Positions 26,701 to 34,966 of a stretch of DNA of 52,619 nt are shown in pieces. The notes under the pieces are model-generated. The model did no database searches. It was not told the origin of the DNA and was given only the letters and a program-made list of their open reading frames with translations. Position numbers and translations under genes: made by a program. Source of the DNA: Oscillospiraceae bacterium (GTDB lineage: Bacteria; Bacillota_A; Clostridia; Oscillospirales; Ruminococcaceae); NCBI GenBank assembly GCA_017523995.1, contig JAFWUX010000154.1, positions 1 through 52,619 of the forward strand, given 5' to 3'. How positions within the stretch are numbered: position 1 is the first letter of the stretch; each line of letters opens with the position of its first letter.

Positions 26701-29700
26701 GTGCCGTAAGTTGTTCCCTCATTCACATTGAGGTCTTTACGGGAACCCGCTTTCATGATGTCAAATTCACCGGTCGCCGGAATGTAGGTCACATCGCAGC
26801 GGATGTCCCATGAATCGCGTCCCGACAGCGAATGCAGGAAGTCAGTATAATCCTCAGCATCAATCCACGCACAGCCCATGCGCACCGTGATTTCTTCCGC
26901 GTGAATCGTTTCCGGAATGACCGCTTGCAGCGCATCCACATTTGCCTGGTAGATCGGATTATTCTTTGCCTTTTCTTCGGCGAACGCCAGCTTGCGGCGC
27001 ACATTGCCGGACAGATATTCCGAACGGTCGGTGATACCGGAGAACGGTACATCAGGAATCGCTTTTTCAGGATCGAGGAATACCAGACCGGATGACAGCA
27101 GATCACGTTCAACTTTTTTCATCAAATCAGGCATGTTCATGTCCGGCTCGGTCGCTTGCAGCAGCGTCGCCATGTACGAAATATCCGGTTTGCCGCGCCG
27201 GTCCAGAGATACCTGATACGCTTCATCCAGCGTTTCCACCGACCGGATTTCCGCGACAGTGCTTACTGTACGCTTATAGAAAATATCCGCTTTTTCGTAG
27301 GTCTGCGCTTGTGCGTTATAGTTTTCCAGAGATTGCAGGATCGGGTAATCCGCGTCGCGTCCGAAGCGCTTTTTATTGTCCGGAGAGCTTAACGCACCGT
27401 TATCCTTGACATATGCATCGTACAGCTCGTTCAGTTTTTCCCGCATTGCTGTCAGGGCTTCATCCGGCACATTCGTTTTCTGCTTGTCCAACAGAGCACG
27501 GGTTACTGTCCGGATCTCAATAAGCTGCTTTACACGGTTCAGCTCTGCGGTATTGCCCTTGACTGCATCCATATGCTCGCCCTGCCGATAGTAGATCTTA
27601 CCCTCTTTCTCATGATAAGAATAGTCTTTGCCCCACGGTTCGATTTGCTCCTGCCGCGCCCGTGCTGCCTGCTGCCGCCGTGTGACCGTGATTTTTGCAT
27701 TCAGGCTTGCAACTGTTTCCTGAAGCTGCTCTTTCAGTGTGGTATCCGGTTTCGGGTCACAGGTCAGGCGGTCAAAGTAGCCGGTTTTCCGTATCGTACC
27801 GAGAATCATGTTCGGATTTTGCACGAAATAGCTGTTGATTCGCAGCCCGTCCTCGGTTTCCGCAGTATAGCACCAGTCAGGTTTCGGCTCATGTGCCGGC
27901 AGCGGAGATTCACGCTTTTTCAGGAAAATGATGTCCGCGGTCACGCCCGTACCGGCTTCTGCAAATGTCGTGTTCGGCAGTCTGATCGCACCGACCAATT
28001 CCGCCTGCGTTGCCAGATATTCGCGCACTTTCGATGTTTTCTTGTCCATTGTCCCCGACGATGTAATAAAAGCGACCACACCGCCCGGCACAATCTTGTC
28101 AAGCGCCTTGCGGAAGAATGCGTCGTGAATCAGCCAATCCTGCGCATAATCGGGGTCGTTCATTTTGTAGTCACCGAAGGGGACATTGCCGATTGCAAGA
28201 TCAAAGCTGCCGTCCGGTAAATCAGAATGCTCAAAGGGAGAATTCAGAATGCGGACATTGTCGCGGTCATTGTGCAGACGCGATGCAATTTCTGCCGTGA
28301 TGCTGTCGATCTCGATGCCGACAACGCCGCCGTTTCCGATGCTGTGCGGCATTCTGCTGATGAAATTGCCCGTACCGCAAGAGGGTTCCAGAATGCGGGA
28401 ATCCCGCCCAAGCCCCATTTGCTGCACCGCAGACCACATTGCATCGACCACAATCTGCGGGGTATAGTGCGCGTCGGTCACACTTGCGCGGATTGCCTTG
28501 TACTCATCATCGGTCAGATAGCGATGAAGCTGCTGCCGGTCATAGTCATACCGGTTATTCGTTTCGTCAAAGACTTCCGCCAGACCGCCCCAGCCGGAAT
28601 ATCTCCGCAGGGTCATATCTGAAACCTCTTTGCTGTGGTCGTTGCTGCGCTGCTTGTGGTAAAGCGGTTCGCCGTTTTCCTCACATTTCCGCAGTCGGCA
28701 CAGTTCTCTCAGCGCAGAGATATTATCATGAAGTTTGCCGCGCGGGTCGGCAGCATAGACGATTTCCGGCAAATGCTCCGGAACAGACGGCAGCTCCGAC
28801 TGCCCGTGAATTTGCAAATATGCCTGTCTGCGGGATACATTTTCGATCTTATCACCGCGGTAGTCCGTTGAACGCTCATAGCCTTCCAGCTCCTTTTGCA
28901 ATGCTTCGGGACTGTGATTATTCGGATAGAGCATGAAAAGCTGCAAATCCTTGTTGTCGGCAAATCGCTCATAAATCATCGCTCTGCCGCGATCATCGTA
29001 CTGCACATTCAGTTCGCCCAGACCATGCTTTTCCGCAAAAGTATTCAGCACGGCGCGGTATTCCGCAGACTGATCGCTGTTTGTCGGTTCTTCGGAAATG
29101 TCCGGTTCATCGCGCTCTACTGTCACATCTTCCTCGTTCTCATCCGTGTAACGCACGAGTACGCGGTCTGCCGCACGCGCATTGCGAAGATTCTGCAAAA
29201 ATGTCTGTTCCAGTTGTCCGCGCAGGACGCTGTCAACATTGCCGGTATCGTCCACACAGCATTGATAAACTGTCCCGTATGGCGGCACACCGTCCATCTG
29301 GAATGACAGAATCTCCATGCGTTTGTTCTCGTGATCGAGCAGGAAACAGAAATCCGGATCTGCCATGAGGTCGCCGTTCTGGAAGTAGAATGTAGACCAC
29401 GAATACTGTCTGCCGCCGTGACTTTCGACTGCCAGCGGCTCATATCCGCCGTCCTCACCGTTTTTGTCCTCATAGCGTTCATAGGTATGTTCGCCGCTGA
29501 TGATCTCCGGATACATTTCGGCGAATAGACTGTAGAGCTGCTCGGCTCTGGTTGGGCGGTGTTTTTTCGGCGGTTCCGGTGCCATAGGCGCATCGGTATG
29601 TACTGTAAGCGTCTGAAACGGGCTGTTCGCGTAGACTTCATCGCTGAAAACGCCGCTGGGCGGGAAGTCGCTGTCATAGACCTCGATCTTGCTCTCCGGC

Positions 29701-32700
29701 TGATTCAGCACAGCATAACCGATTGCTTTTTCGCTCCAAATTGCCTCATTTCCGGCATCCTGCGCGTCTGCCAGCGTGTGAAATGTTCCGGCGGTCTGCA
29801 CATCATGCTGCGGCGTCTGAATCATCAGCAGGAATTCATGTCCTTCCAGCCGTGCACGGTTGTATTCTTCCAGCAGCATCATGCCGCTGTTGTAGTAGAT
29901 TTCCGGCACAAAAATGCCGCGCTCCGGGAAATGTCCCTCAATCGCTTCGATTTTCTTTTCTTCGCGGTCATAAACCGTAAAACCCTCAAAACCGTTATCC
30001 CGATTACGCTTCCGTGCATAATCCAGTGCTTCCTGCAAGGTTTTGAAATCCGGTCCGTCATCTGCGCCGGTATCATCGGAATACCAGACAAGCTGATGCA
30101 CATTTTCCCGCATCGCTGTCACACGCTCATACGCTGCATCAAACACAGTGGCCACAATGCTGTCATGCGCTTCACCGCGATAATACTGCAAAAATGCATC
30201 GTTCCTGTCAAACATTCGCGCTGCAATCTCGTCAACGATATTGTCCGTATCCTGCCGGAGCTGCGCTTTATCCATGTCAAAGTGTTCTTCGATCATATCC
30301 CGCAGCTTGCCGATTGCCCGCGCATTCAATTTCAGACGCTCGATTTCACGATCATAGGTTGCAGTTTGCTGCTTCGGCGGTTCTGCCTTTGGTTCGCTGT
30401 GTGTTGTCAGGTTTTCGGACTGCTGCGCAAATTCGAGCATTCCTTCCAGAAGACGGTCACGCTGCTCACTGTCATAGAGATTGTAATGCAGAGGGCTTGA
30501 CGGAAAAGTCTGCGTTGTAGATGAATATTCTTCCTCAACAATCCCGTTTCCAAGGTAAGTGTATGTATATGACTCAGACTGCTGCGAATAGTTATCTTTA
30601 CGCTCATGTCCGTCGCTGTCAATGCCGCCCTCGTACTGCTCATAAGTGTTTGTCATGATGTAGTGCTCGACTGCGGCAATGTCCACTGTCATATCTGTCC
30701 CCGGAATCCGGAGTACGGTATCGACCGGATCAATCTCCGGCATGAAGTCAGCCCCGAAGCGTTCTGTCAGATACTCGACGGAATCTGCGGTCAGATAACA
30801 GCCGTTTTCCTGTGCGGTCTGGATGACTTTCTGCACATCCGCAAGCACCGCGTTTTCGGACAGACGCGCATAGAATACCGGCGTATCCGGAATCAGCGTA
30901 TTTGTTTCGCCGGTATCTTCAAAGGAATCCGTCCGGGCAGCAACCTTGATCGCATTCATGCCCTTCGGATTTCCGGTATACTTAATATCAATCAGATCAA
31001 CCTTGTGCGCAAAGAAATCCGGCATGACTTCAAAGCCGACCGGCTGCACATAATAGGGCGTTCTGCCGCTGCCTTCGGTCACGACAACCACATCGCTTGT
31101 GCTCATGGAATGCCCGAAGAAGTCTGCCGGATGATCGGTATTAAACTTCTCAAACAGCGCATTCAGCTTTTCCTGCACGGTATCGCCCTGAATATCCCGC
31201 AGATCGCCGGAATACACGAGGTCATAATCCTCATGCGTCAGATGCGCGTACCGATTCGATTCCATACTTTCAAAGCGATGATAATGATGCTCGTCGCCGC
31301 TTTTCATCTGGTAGATTTCATAGGTAAATGCCGATTCAACGCCGGTCACAGCAAATCCCATTTCCTGAACGCCGTGCAGCACAATCTGGCTGTTGACCAT
31401 CGTGAAGTTACGGATGATAAGGTCATCTTCTTTGTCGCTGTCCGCCATCAGAATATAGCCCTGTTCCGGATCAAAATGCAGCCGGTAATTGTAGAAATCC
31501 TGTTTCCGAGCATCCGAGATAAACCCGTTCATGGTATCTTCCGTTTCGCGTGTATCACGCAGATACACATCACGGTGATGATCGAGCGCGTCATAGGTTT
31601 CCATATTCTCCGCAACATCGCGTTCCCATGCTTCTTCGGCTTCGCGCTGCACATCCCGTGCCAGTTCCGCCGCTTCCTGCAAAAACATCCCGATCTGCTG
31701 CCAGTTATACGAAACGCTGAACGGACGCTCCGAATCCGGCTCAGCGGTAACGGTGACACCATCGGTATCTTTTTTGACGGCGAATTTCGCCGCCTCAAAG
31801 GTTTCGTGGTCGGAGATGATGTATCTGCTTTCGTCGATGAAGTCCATTGCAACCGATGCCGCGTCCTCACCCTCGTCCAGAATCCGGTGTGCTATTTCGT
31901 CCATTTCATCACCGGCGACAAGATGATCGACGAACATCGGCATATTGTTCTCGTTCATGATGTATTTTGCCGCAGGCGACAGCTCCGCCGCCTTTTCCGG
32001 CGAGAAATACTTGTCAATCCGTGCTTTTCCGGCATCGGAAAGCAGCGGATGACTGCACAGCTTTTTCAAATCATCGGTATACCAATCACGCTCACGATCA
32101 TCCAGACGCGCCACATTTTCCAGATAATACAGCGCGTGGTCTACCGCGTCATACACATCCCGCGGTGTAATGTATTCACCGCGCTCGATCATGCCGCGAA
32201 GTTCCTTTGCAGCCTGCGTCCATGTGTAATGATAATTGCCTTTTTTATCGGCGGAGATGATATGAATACCTTTGCCGCTGTATTCCACATCCGGCATATC
32301 CGGTCCGGAATGTCCGGCAATCCCGTATTCTTTTTGAAGAAATGCAGCAAGCTCCTTGTCAGTCGGCTGATGCTGTTCAAAGTATTCCGCAATCCGCAGC
32401 TTGCCGTTCATAAATCCAGAACCGCGACCGAGATCATCCCGAAGAAGCTGCGTTTTGTCATCGACTTCTTCCGGTTCATCTTCCATACCGAACAGACGGA
32501 GCTGTTCCGTAGGTGCAGGCATAGAAAAACCGCCAGCCGAATCGGTTGACGGTCCTTCGGTATTCACTTTTACGGTCTTGTCAGCGGAATCAGGACGCGC
32601 TCCCGCATCACTGTCCCGTCCGTGTAAAACGCCCGTGTCTTCTCCCAGCGGAGATTCTCCTCGAATGTCCCGTTCGGACGCGGATACATCTGCTCGTACT

Positions 32701-33875
32701 GCCGGTCGAGAAGCTCCCGATACTCCCATGCGCTCCTGTCCACCGAGCGCGCCGTTGTCAGAAACTTGTGCTGCATCCGCATCACTTCCACCAGCTCCGG
32801 GTGATTCTCCTCCATGAAGTGCATCCACGCCGTCCCGTAGCTGCCGATCGGCTCCTGCTCCGTCGTCGGCTCCGTCTCGATCTGCATCTCGTATGTCCCG
32901 TTCATCGGGTTGAAGCGATACCACATCGGGATTCCGTTCACTTCCTGTTGCTTGTGCTCCGCGAACCAGAGCGTCCGCGAGCCGTTCCGGATCTCCTGCG
33001 TCACCGTCCAGCCGATCACGCCGTCCCGCTTCTCCGCTTTCGCCGCGGTCAGATGATTCGTCAGCTGCGCCTGCGGAATCTGCGGCATTTCCGCGTCCGT
33101 CAGCCGCATCTTCTCGTCCTCGCTGAGATTCAGCCATTCTTCGTAATTCAGCATTTTTCTCCTCCTGTTCTGCAAGCATCGCCTGCACACTCGTTTCAGT
33201 TACAATTCGTTCCACCTGCCGCAGCGTGTCCCGCGCCGCCTTGCCGATGATTGCCAGAAAAATCATGCGCTGTTCCGTTGTTTTCAGCGATTTGAACGCT
33301 GTATTGTCGGTTGCCAGACGGAAGTTTCCGCCGTTGACGGAAAGCCGCCCTGCGATGATCTGCGCCACCGAGCTGACCATTGACTGCTGAAACGCTGCAT
33401 GATTCTGCGGCGGAATGTTGAGCATCTGCATCGCACGGACAATCTGTTCTGCGTCAATGGATTTTGATACAAGACCGTCGATCAGCTTTGCGTCCTGCGG
33501 AATGCTCATGCTTTCCTTGACTGCCGCAAGGTTCTGATTCGTCACCGCCCAGATCATCGGCGGTGCTTCTTCCTCGCACTGCGAGAAATCGTACATCTCG
33601 ATTGTCTTTCCGTGCTCGTCGAAAAACTTGATCGCATCGCTGCCCGCGGTCACGGTGAAGCCGGCTTTTTCCCATTGCGCAGCAGTTGCGATGAATGTCG
33701 CATCAGGCTTCTGCGTGAAAAATTCCAGCGCAACCGAAGCCGGATGCTTGAATACGCGCCCTTGAAACCGCAGAAAATCGGTCAGCAGAGCTGCGTTTTC
33801 AGCCATCTGCCGCAACTTTTTCGCTCCGGCATCGCTGTACCCGCCAAGCGGGGTGAGGTGATTGATGTTTGCCAT
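23769..33875 (-). CDS. giant N6-adenine methylase / SNF2 helicase polyvalent protein
   Basis: 3,368 aa from ATG at 33875 (MANINHLTPLGGYS), with an SD-like GGAGAGAGG upstream. Order: 1-240, ArdC/LtrC-like N-terminus (KPDATFIATAAQWEKAGFTV); 250-435, low-complexity Asp/Gly/Ala/Arg linker; about 850-950, YodL-like polyvalent domain (YEIYQMKSGDEHHYHRFES, NTDHPADFFGHSMSTSDVVV); near 1829, methylase SAM motif LEPSCGTGNF, with catalytic NVPFGD near 1897; near 2516, helicase Walker A-like HVVGAGKSAVF, DESH near 2686, and motif VI QREGRILRQG near 3035; then a coiled coil. Such proteins travel with Clostridia ICEs and are thought to protect or remodel incoming DNA. The linker is overprinted by a second gene. 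Confidence 0.88.
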   Translation of the reverse strand: MANINHLTPLGGYSDAGAKKLRQMAENAALLTDFLRFQGRVFKHPASVALEFFTQKPDATFIATAAQWEKAGFTVTAGSDAIKFFDEHGKTIEMYDFSQCEEEAPPMIWAVTNQNLAAVKESMSIPQDAKLIDGLVSKSIDAEQIVRAMQMLNIPPQNHAAFQQSMVSSVAQIIAGRLSVNGGNFRLATDNTAFKSLKTTEQRMIFLAIIGKAARDTLRQVERIVTETSVQAMLAEQEEKNAELRRMAESQRGREDAADGRGNAADSAGAADESSDRGESGEAGRRDRLDGDAGDPERLADALVRGAQATGSERNPDVVSLQPDERDIRDADRDGADDGAGADRQLRDGVDALHGGESPGAGGSDADAAQVSDNGALGGQERMGVSGASRPAVRADVSASERDIRGESPLGEDTGVLHGRDSDAGARPDSADKTVKVNTEGPSTDSAGGFSMPAPTEQLRLFGMEDEPEEVDDKTQLLRDDLGRGSGFMNGKLRIAEYFEQHQPTDKELAAFLQKEYGIAGHSGPDMPDVEYSGKGIHIISADKKGNYHYTWTQAAKELRGMIERGEYITPRDVYDAVDHALYYLENVARLDDRERDWYTDDLKKLCSHPLLSDAGKARIDKYFSPEKAAELSPAAKYIMNENNMPMFVDHLVAGDEMDEIAHRILDEGEDAASVAMDFIDESRYIISDHETFEAAKFAVKKDTDGVTVTAEPDSERPFSVSYNWQQIGMFLQEAAELARDVQREAEEAWERDVAENMETYDALDHHRDVYLRDTRETEDTMNGFISDARKQDFYNYRLHFDPEQGYILMADSDKEDDLIIRNFTMVNSQIVLHGVQEMGFAVTGVESAFTYEIYQMKSGDEHHYHRFESMESNRYAHLTHEDYDLVYSGDLRDIQGDTVQEKLNALFEKFNTDHPADFFGHSMSTSDVVVVTEGSGRTPYYVQPVGFEVMPDFFAHKVDLIDIKYTGNPKGMNAIKVAARTDSFEDTGETNTLIPDTPVFYARLSENAVLADVQKVIQTAQENGCYLTADSVEYLTERFGADFMPEIDPVDTVLRIPGTDMTVDIAAVEHYIMTNTYEQYEGGIDSDGHERKDNYSQQSESYTYTYLGNGIVEEEYSSTTQTFPSSPLHYNLYDSEQRDRLLEGMLEFAQQSENLTTHSEPKAEPPKQQTATYDREIERLKLNARAIGKLRDMIEEHFDMDKAQLRQDTDNIVDEIAARMFDRNDAFLQYYRGEAHDSIVATVFDAAYERVTAMRENVHQLVWYSDDTGADDGPDFKTLQEALDYARKRNRDNGFEGFTVYDREEKKIEAIEGHFPERGIFVPEIYYNSGMMLLEEYNRARLEGHEFLLMIQTPQHDVQTAGTFHTLADAQDAGNEAIWSEKAIGYAVLNQPESKIEVYDSDFPPSGVFSDEVYANSPFQTLTVHTDAPMAPEPPKKHRPTRAEQLYSLFAEMYPEIISGEHTYERYEDKNGEDGGYEPLAVESHGGRQYSWSTFYFQNGDLMADPDFCFLLDHENKRMEILSFQMDGVPPYGTVYQCCVDDTGNVDSVLRGQLEQTFLQNLRNARAADRVLVRYTDENEEDVTVERDEPDISEEPTNSDQSAEYRAVLNTFAEKHGLGELNVQYDDRGRAMIYERFADNKDLQLFMLYPNNHSPEALQKELEGYERSTDYRGDKIENVSRRQAYLQIHGQSELPSVPEHLPEIVYAADPRGKLHDNISALRELCRLRKCEENGEPLYHKQRSNDHSKEVSDMTLRRYSGWGGLAEVFDETNNRYDYDRQQLHRYLTDDEYKAIRASVTDAHYTPQIVVDAMWSAVQQMGLGRDSRILEPSCGTGNFISRMPHSIGNGGVVGIEIDSITAEIASRLHNDRDNVRILNSPFEHSDLPDGSFDLAIGNVPFGDYKMNDPDYAQDWLIHDAFFRKALDKIVPGGVVAFITSSGTMDKKTSKVREYLATQAELVGAIRLPNTTFAEAGTGVTADIIFLKKRESPLPAHEPKPDWCYTAETEDGLRINSYFVQNPNMILGTIRKTGYFDRLTCDPKPDTTLKEQLQETVASLNAKITVTRRQQAARARQEQIEPWGKDYSYHEKEGKIYYRQGEHMDAVKGNTAELNRVKQLIEIRTVTRALLDKQKTNVPDEALTAMREKLNELYDAYVKDNGALSSPDNKKRFGRDADYPILQSLENYNAQAQTYEKADIFYKRTVSTVAEIRSVETLDEAYQVSLDRRGKPDISYMATLLQATEPDMNMPDLMKKVERDLLSSGLVFLDPEKAIPDVPFSGITDRSEYLSGNVRRKLAFAEEKAKNNPIYQANVDALQAVIPETIHAEEITVRMGCAWIDAEDYTDFLHSLSGRDSWDIRCDVTYIPATGEFDIMKAGSRKDLNVNEGTTYGTDSLTMYEIALKMLNQTRIVVNKTVPSPKDPSKTVTRVDPEKTRLAQEKAKQIEAKFKEWIFADPKRKEKYEKRYNELFNALVGRQYDGSRLTFNGMASDFTLRPHQRNCIARAVYGGNTLAAHVVGAGKSAVFIASVMKKKELGLINKACIVVPKALTEQTALEWRRIFPGARLLTVGEMDLSTQDKRDVFTARIATGNYDAVIVSREQFDKMAMSPAYQREYIQREIDALEDMLIAQKMAGANKNTPSVKKIEAAKKRLEKRLENALNPKKMSTRSKDGVLEFEQLGFDYLVVDESHSYKNGFVTTKMTDVSGVSVSPSGRAQDMQMKCDWMNEMLGQGHILHCTGTPVSNSMTELYVVTRYLRPDLLKAAGVERFDDWAATFGKVVTAYKQNPSGQLKLKTSFSKFANLPELMAMYKEFADIQSAEKLQLPRPELIGGKPEIVKVQASPEQRAYVRELAARAERISSGAVDPHLDNLLKITGEARLIGLGNRAVAAMYRQRGDGELPEDFMEEEPGKIDACIDRVMQYYGETAEQKGVQIIFSDIAVNSDNGNFSVYEYIRDELIARGIPKDEIIFAPKADSKEREAIFRDINDGKYRVVIGSTGTIGTGANIQQRLYACHHCDIPWKPSDFSQREGRILRQGNTFPEVRILNYVTEGTLDSYLYQVVTDKARFIAQLLDDKCPARVSEDCDEKVLTYAELQAAAEGNPDFKTRIELSNRIAELTALKQAHQHEQGKMQKRVEQIPQEIAQIKTQIAQMQTDLKSAAAMRDAEGKVKSFDFVTSMRTIRKHEDINAYLHEQIKKRIERPFDEMPKFRIGDFTVSVELRPGEMDQAMLAVKGQRDPSYAIPLGSAANADNWQRIANFLDGAIEKAIEDSNAKITKLETDLKQAKERVGVPFDGEEELMKAKIDFAELEARLSGLSEQQDAIIDPDETDEEETAEERAEREAYQNADDDDYPMIPDDNAPRHGPRR
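32570..33154 (-). CDS. TnpV-like protein nested in an alternative frame of the giant gene
   Basis: 194 aa, entirely inside the methylase/helicase gene on the same strand but shifted by one base. AGGAGGAG lies 5 nt before its ATG at 33154 (MLNYEEWLNLSEDEKMRL). Its composition is that of an ordinary globular protein with Trp, Tyr and Phe spread through it, whereas the host frame here is a low-complexity Asp/Gly/Arg/Ala linker (residues about 241-436). The C-terminal half (PIGSYGTAWMHFMEENHPEL, then SVDRSAWEYRELLDRQ and NLRWEKTRAFYTDG) resembles TnpV proteins of Clostridia mobile elements in layout. Function is unknown. The resemblance is from memory and moderate. Confidence 0.72.
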   Translation of the reverse strand: MLNYEEWLNLSEDEKMRLTDAEMPQIPQAQLTNHLTAAKAEKRDGVIGWTVTQEIRNGSRTLWFAEHKQQEVNGIPMWYRFNPMNGTYEMQIETEPTTEQEPIGSYGTAWMHFMEENHPELVEVMRMQHKFLTTARSVDRSAWEYRELLDRQYEQMYPRPNGTFEENLRWEKTRAFYTDGTVMRERVLIPLTRP

Positions 33876-33952
33876 GAAAACCTCTCTCCTTTCATAGTTT
33901 AACACTTTAATTCGTAGAAGTCAAGACTTTTCGGGCGAAATCGGCGATTTTT

Positions 33953-34123
33953 TCAAAGTTCGTCCGAATGACTAAAAACCTGCCGCTTTGCTTGTGCATA
34001 TTGCTGCGGAGGGCTTCTTCCGCTTTCGAGCATCGGCAACATGAACATGATACAGAATGCGGTAACCGATGCAAGAAGTAATGCGCCGTAGAAAAACAAA
34101 CGATGCTTTGTGTGCTTGTCCAT
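33953..34123 (-). CDS. small single-pass membrane protein
   Basis: 56 aa: MDKHTKHRLFFYGALLLASV, then TAFCIMFMLPMLESGRSPPQ and a polar tail. One membrane helix spans about residues 9-31, with a positive N-terminus (cytoplasmic) and an outside tail by the positive-inside rule. AAAGGA lies about 8 nt before the ATG. It precedes the giant gene by 77 nt on the same strand and may start that operon. No known family. Confidence 0.6.
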   Translation of the reverse strand: MDKHTKHRLFFYGALLLASVTAFCIMFMLPMLESGRSPPQQYAQAKRQVFSHSDEL

Positions 34124-34166
34124 AGGTCAATCCTTTCTGATGCGAATACACGCATCTTGACATTCC

Positions 34167-34195
34167 TTGACTATTTCATCATCATGTTGTATAAT
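34167..34195 (+). promoter_or_regulatory. sigma-A promoter of the yjdF unit
   Basis: TTGACT (34167-34172), 17-nt spacer, TATAAT (34190-34195). It places the transcript start at about 34202, just before the riboswitch. A TTGACA at 34157-34162 would leave too long a spacer for the same -10. Confidence 0.85.
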
Positions 34196-34204
34196 AAAAA
34201 TGCA

Positions 34205-34312
34205 AAGATAAAAACGTAACGCATATCACCCATGATATGTCAGAGCCGGTTGGTAGCCCGGCCGCCCCGTTTAATACGGGGTAAGTAACCTGCCCCTCCT
34301 GGGTTGTCCGTT
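34205..34312 (+). ncRNA. yjdF riboswitch
   Basis: Leader RNA of the yjdF gene with the conserved core CAGAGCCGGTTGGTAGCCCG and the later AGTAACCTGCCCC. Helices seen: CATATC/GATATG (34222-34239), GCCGG/CCGGC (34245-34262), CCCCGT/ACGGGG (34265-34281). The class is known to respond to azaaromatic compounds in vitro. CCCTCCT (34294-34300) is exactly complementary to the gene's SD AGGAGGG (34332-34338), so ligand-dependent SD sequestration is a likely mechanism here. Confidence 0.85.
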
Positions 34313-34344
34313 CTTTGTTGATTCATTTTTTAGGAGGGTTTCGT

Positions 34345-34761
34345 ATGGACGAAGGAAAAGGTCAATTTGTAGTGTTTTTTGAGGATCCATTCTGGGTCGG
34401 TGTCTTTGAAGAGATCGAAGACGGAAATCTTTCTGTCTGTAAGGTGACATTTGGGAAAGAACCGACGGAAGAAGAACTCTGGGAATTCGTTCTCCAGAAT
34501 CACCACAAATTGCGATTTAGTCCGTCTGTGAGCGTTGAAGTTAAGCAAGATGCGAAAAATTCCAAGCGCCGCCAGCGAGAAGCAAAAAAACAGCTTTCTG
34601 CCAAAGGAATTGGAATAAAATCGCAGCAGGCGCTTCAACTGCAAAAAGAGCAGAATAAGCTGGAGCGAAAAGTCATCAACAAGGATGCCAAAGAAGCTGA
34701 AAAGCAACGGAAATATGCTCTCAAAACACAGAAACGAAAGGAGAAGCATCGGGGGAAGTGA
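34345..34761 (+). CDS. yjdF: YjdF family protein (DUF2992)
   Basis: 138 aa from ATG at 34345 (MDEGKGQFVVFFEDPFW), 6 nt after AGGAGGG. An N-terminal domain (FVVFFEDPFWVGVFEEIEDG, LSVCKVTFGKEP, LRFSPSVSVEVK) is followed by a strongly basic, helical C-terminus with SAKGIGIKSQQALQLQKEQN and a Lys/Arg-rich end, the standard YjdF layout at standard length. The protein's biochemical role is unknown; its riboswitch suggests a response to toxic or signalling azaaromatics. It is transcribed against the rest of the element as an independent promoter-riboswitch-gene-terminator unit, consistent with cargo. Confidence 0.9.
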   Translation: MDEGKGQFVVFFEDPFWVGVFEEIEDGNLSVCKVTFGKEPTEEELWEFVLQNHHKLRFSPSVSVEVKQDAKNSKRRQREAKKQLSAKGIGIKSQQALQLQKEQNKLERKVINKDAKEAEKQRKYALKTQKRKEKHRGK

Positions 34762-34780
34762 TTCCCCCCCCTTCTTTTTT
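34751..34780 (+). terminator. intrinsic terminator of yjdF
   Basis: GGGGGAA and TTCCCCC pair around a GTGA loop that contains the yjdF stop codon. CCTTCTTTTTT follows as the U-tract. Confidence 0.8.
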
Positions 34781-34966
34781 GATCTGTTTTTTTGCTAGCA
34801 AAATTGAAAAGAGAAAGCCGCCCCGCGCCTGACCACACCGCCGCATTCGATGTTTTGTTGAAAACGAATCTACGCACGGTATAGAAGCAAATGCCAGAAC
34901 GGATATATAACGATCTTTCTTTTTCAATCCGTAAGTAAACTTGGGTACTGAATATAGAGATGCATT

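Noticed and set aside
30606..32549. 647-codon plus-strand frame antisense to the giant gene
   Set aside because: It lies wholly opposite a well-supported gene, is rich in Ile/His/Arg/Phe as expected from antisense of its codons, has no good SD and no recognisable domain.
33972..34163. 63- and 82-codon minus-strand frames overlapping the small membrane protein
   Set aside because: A third frame (33953-34123) has a proper SD, a membrane helix and a sensible charge pattern; the longer frames have none of these.
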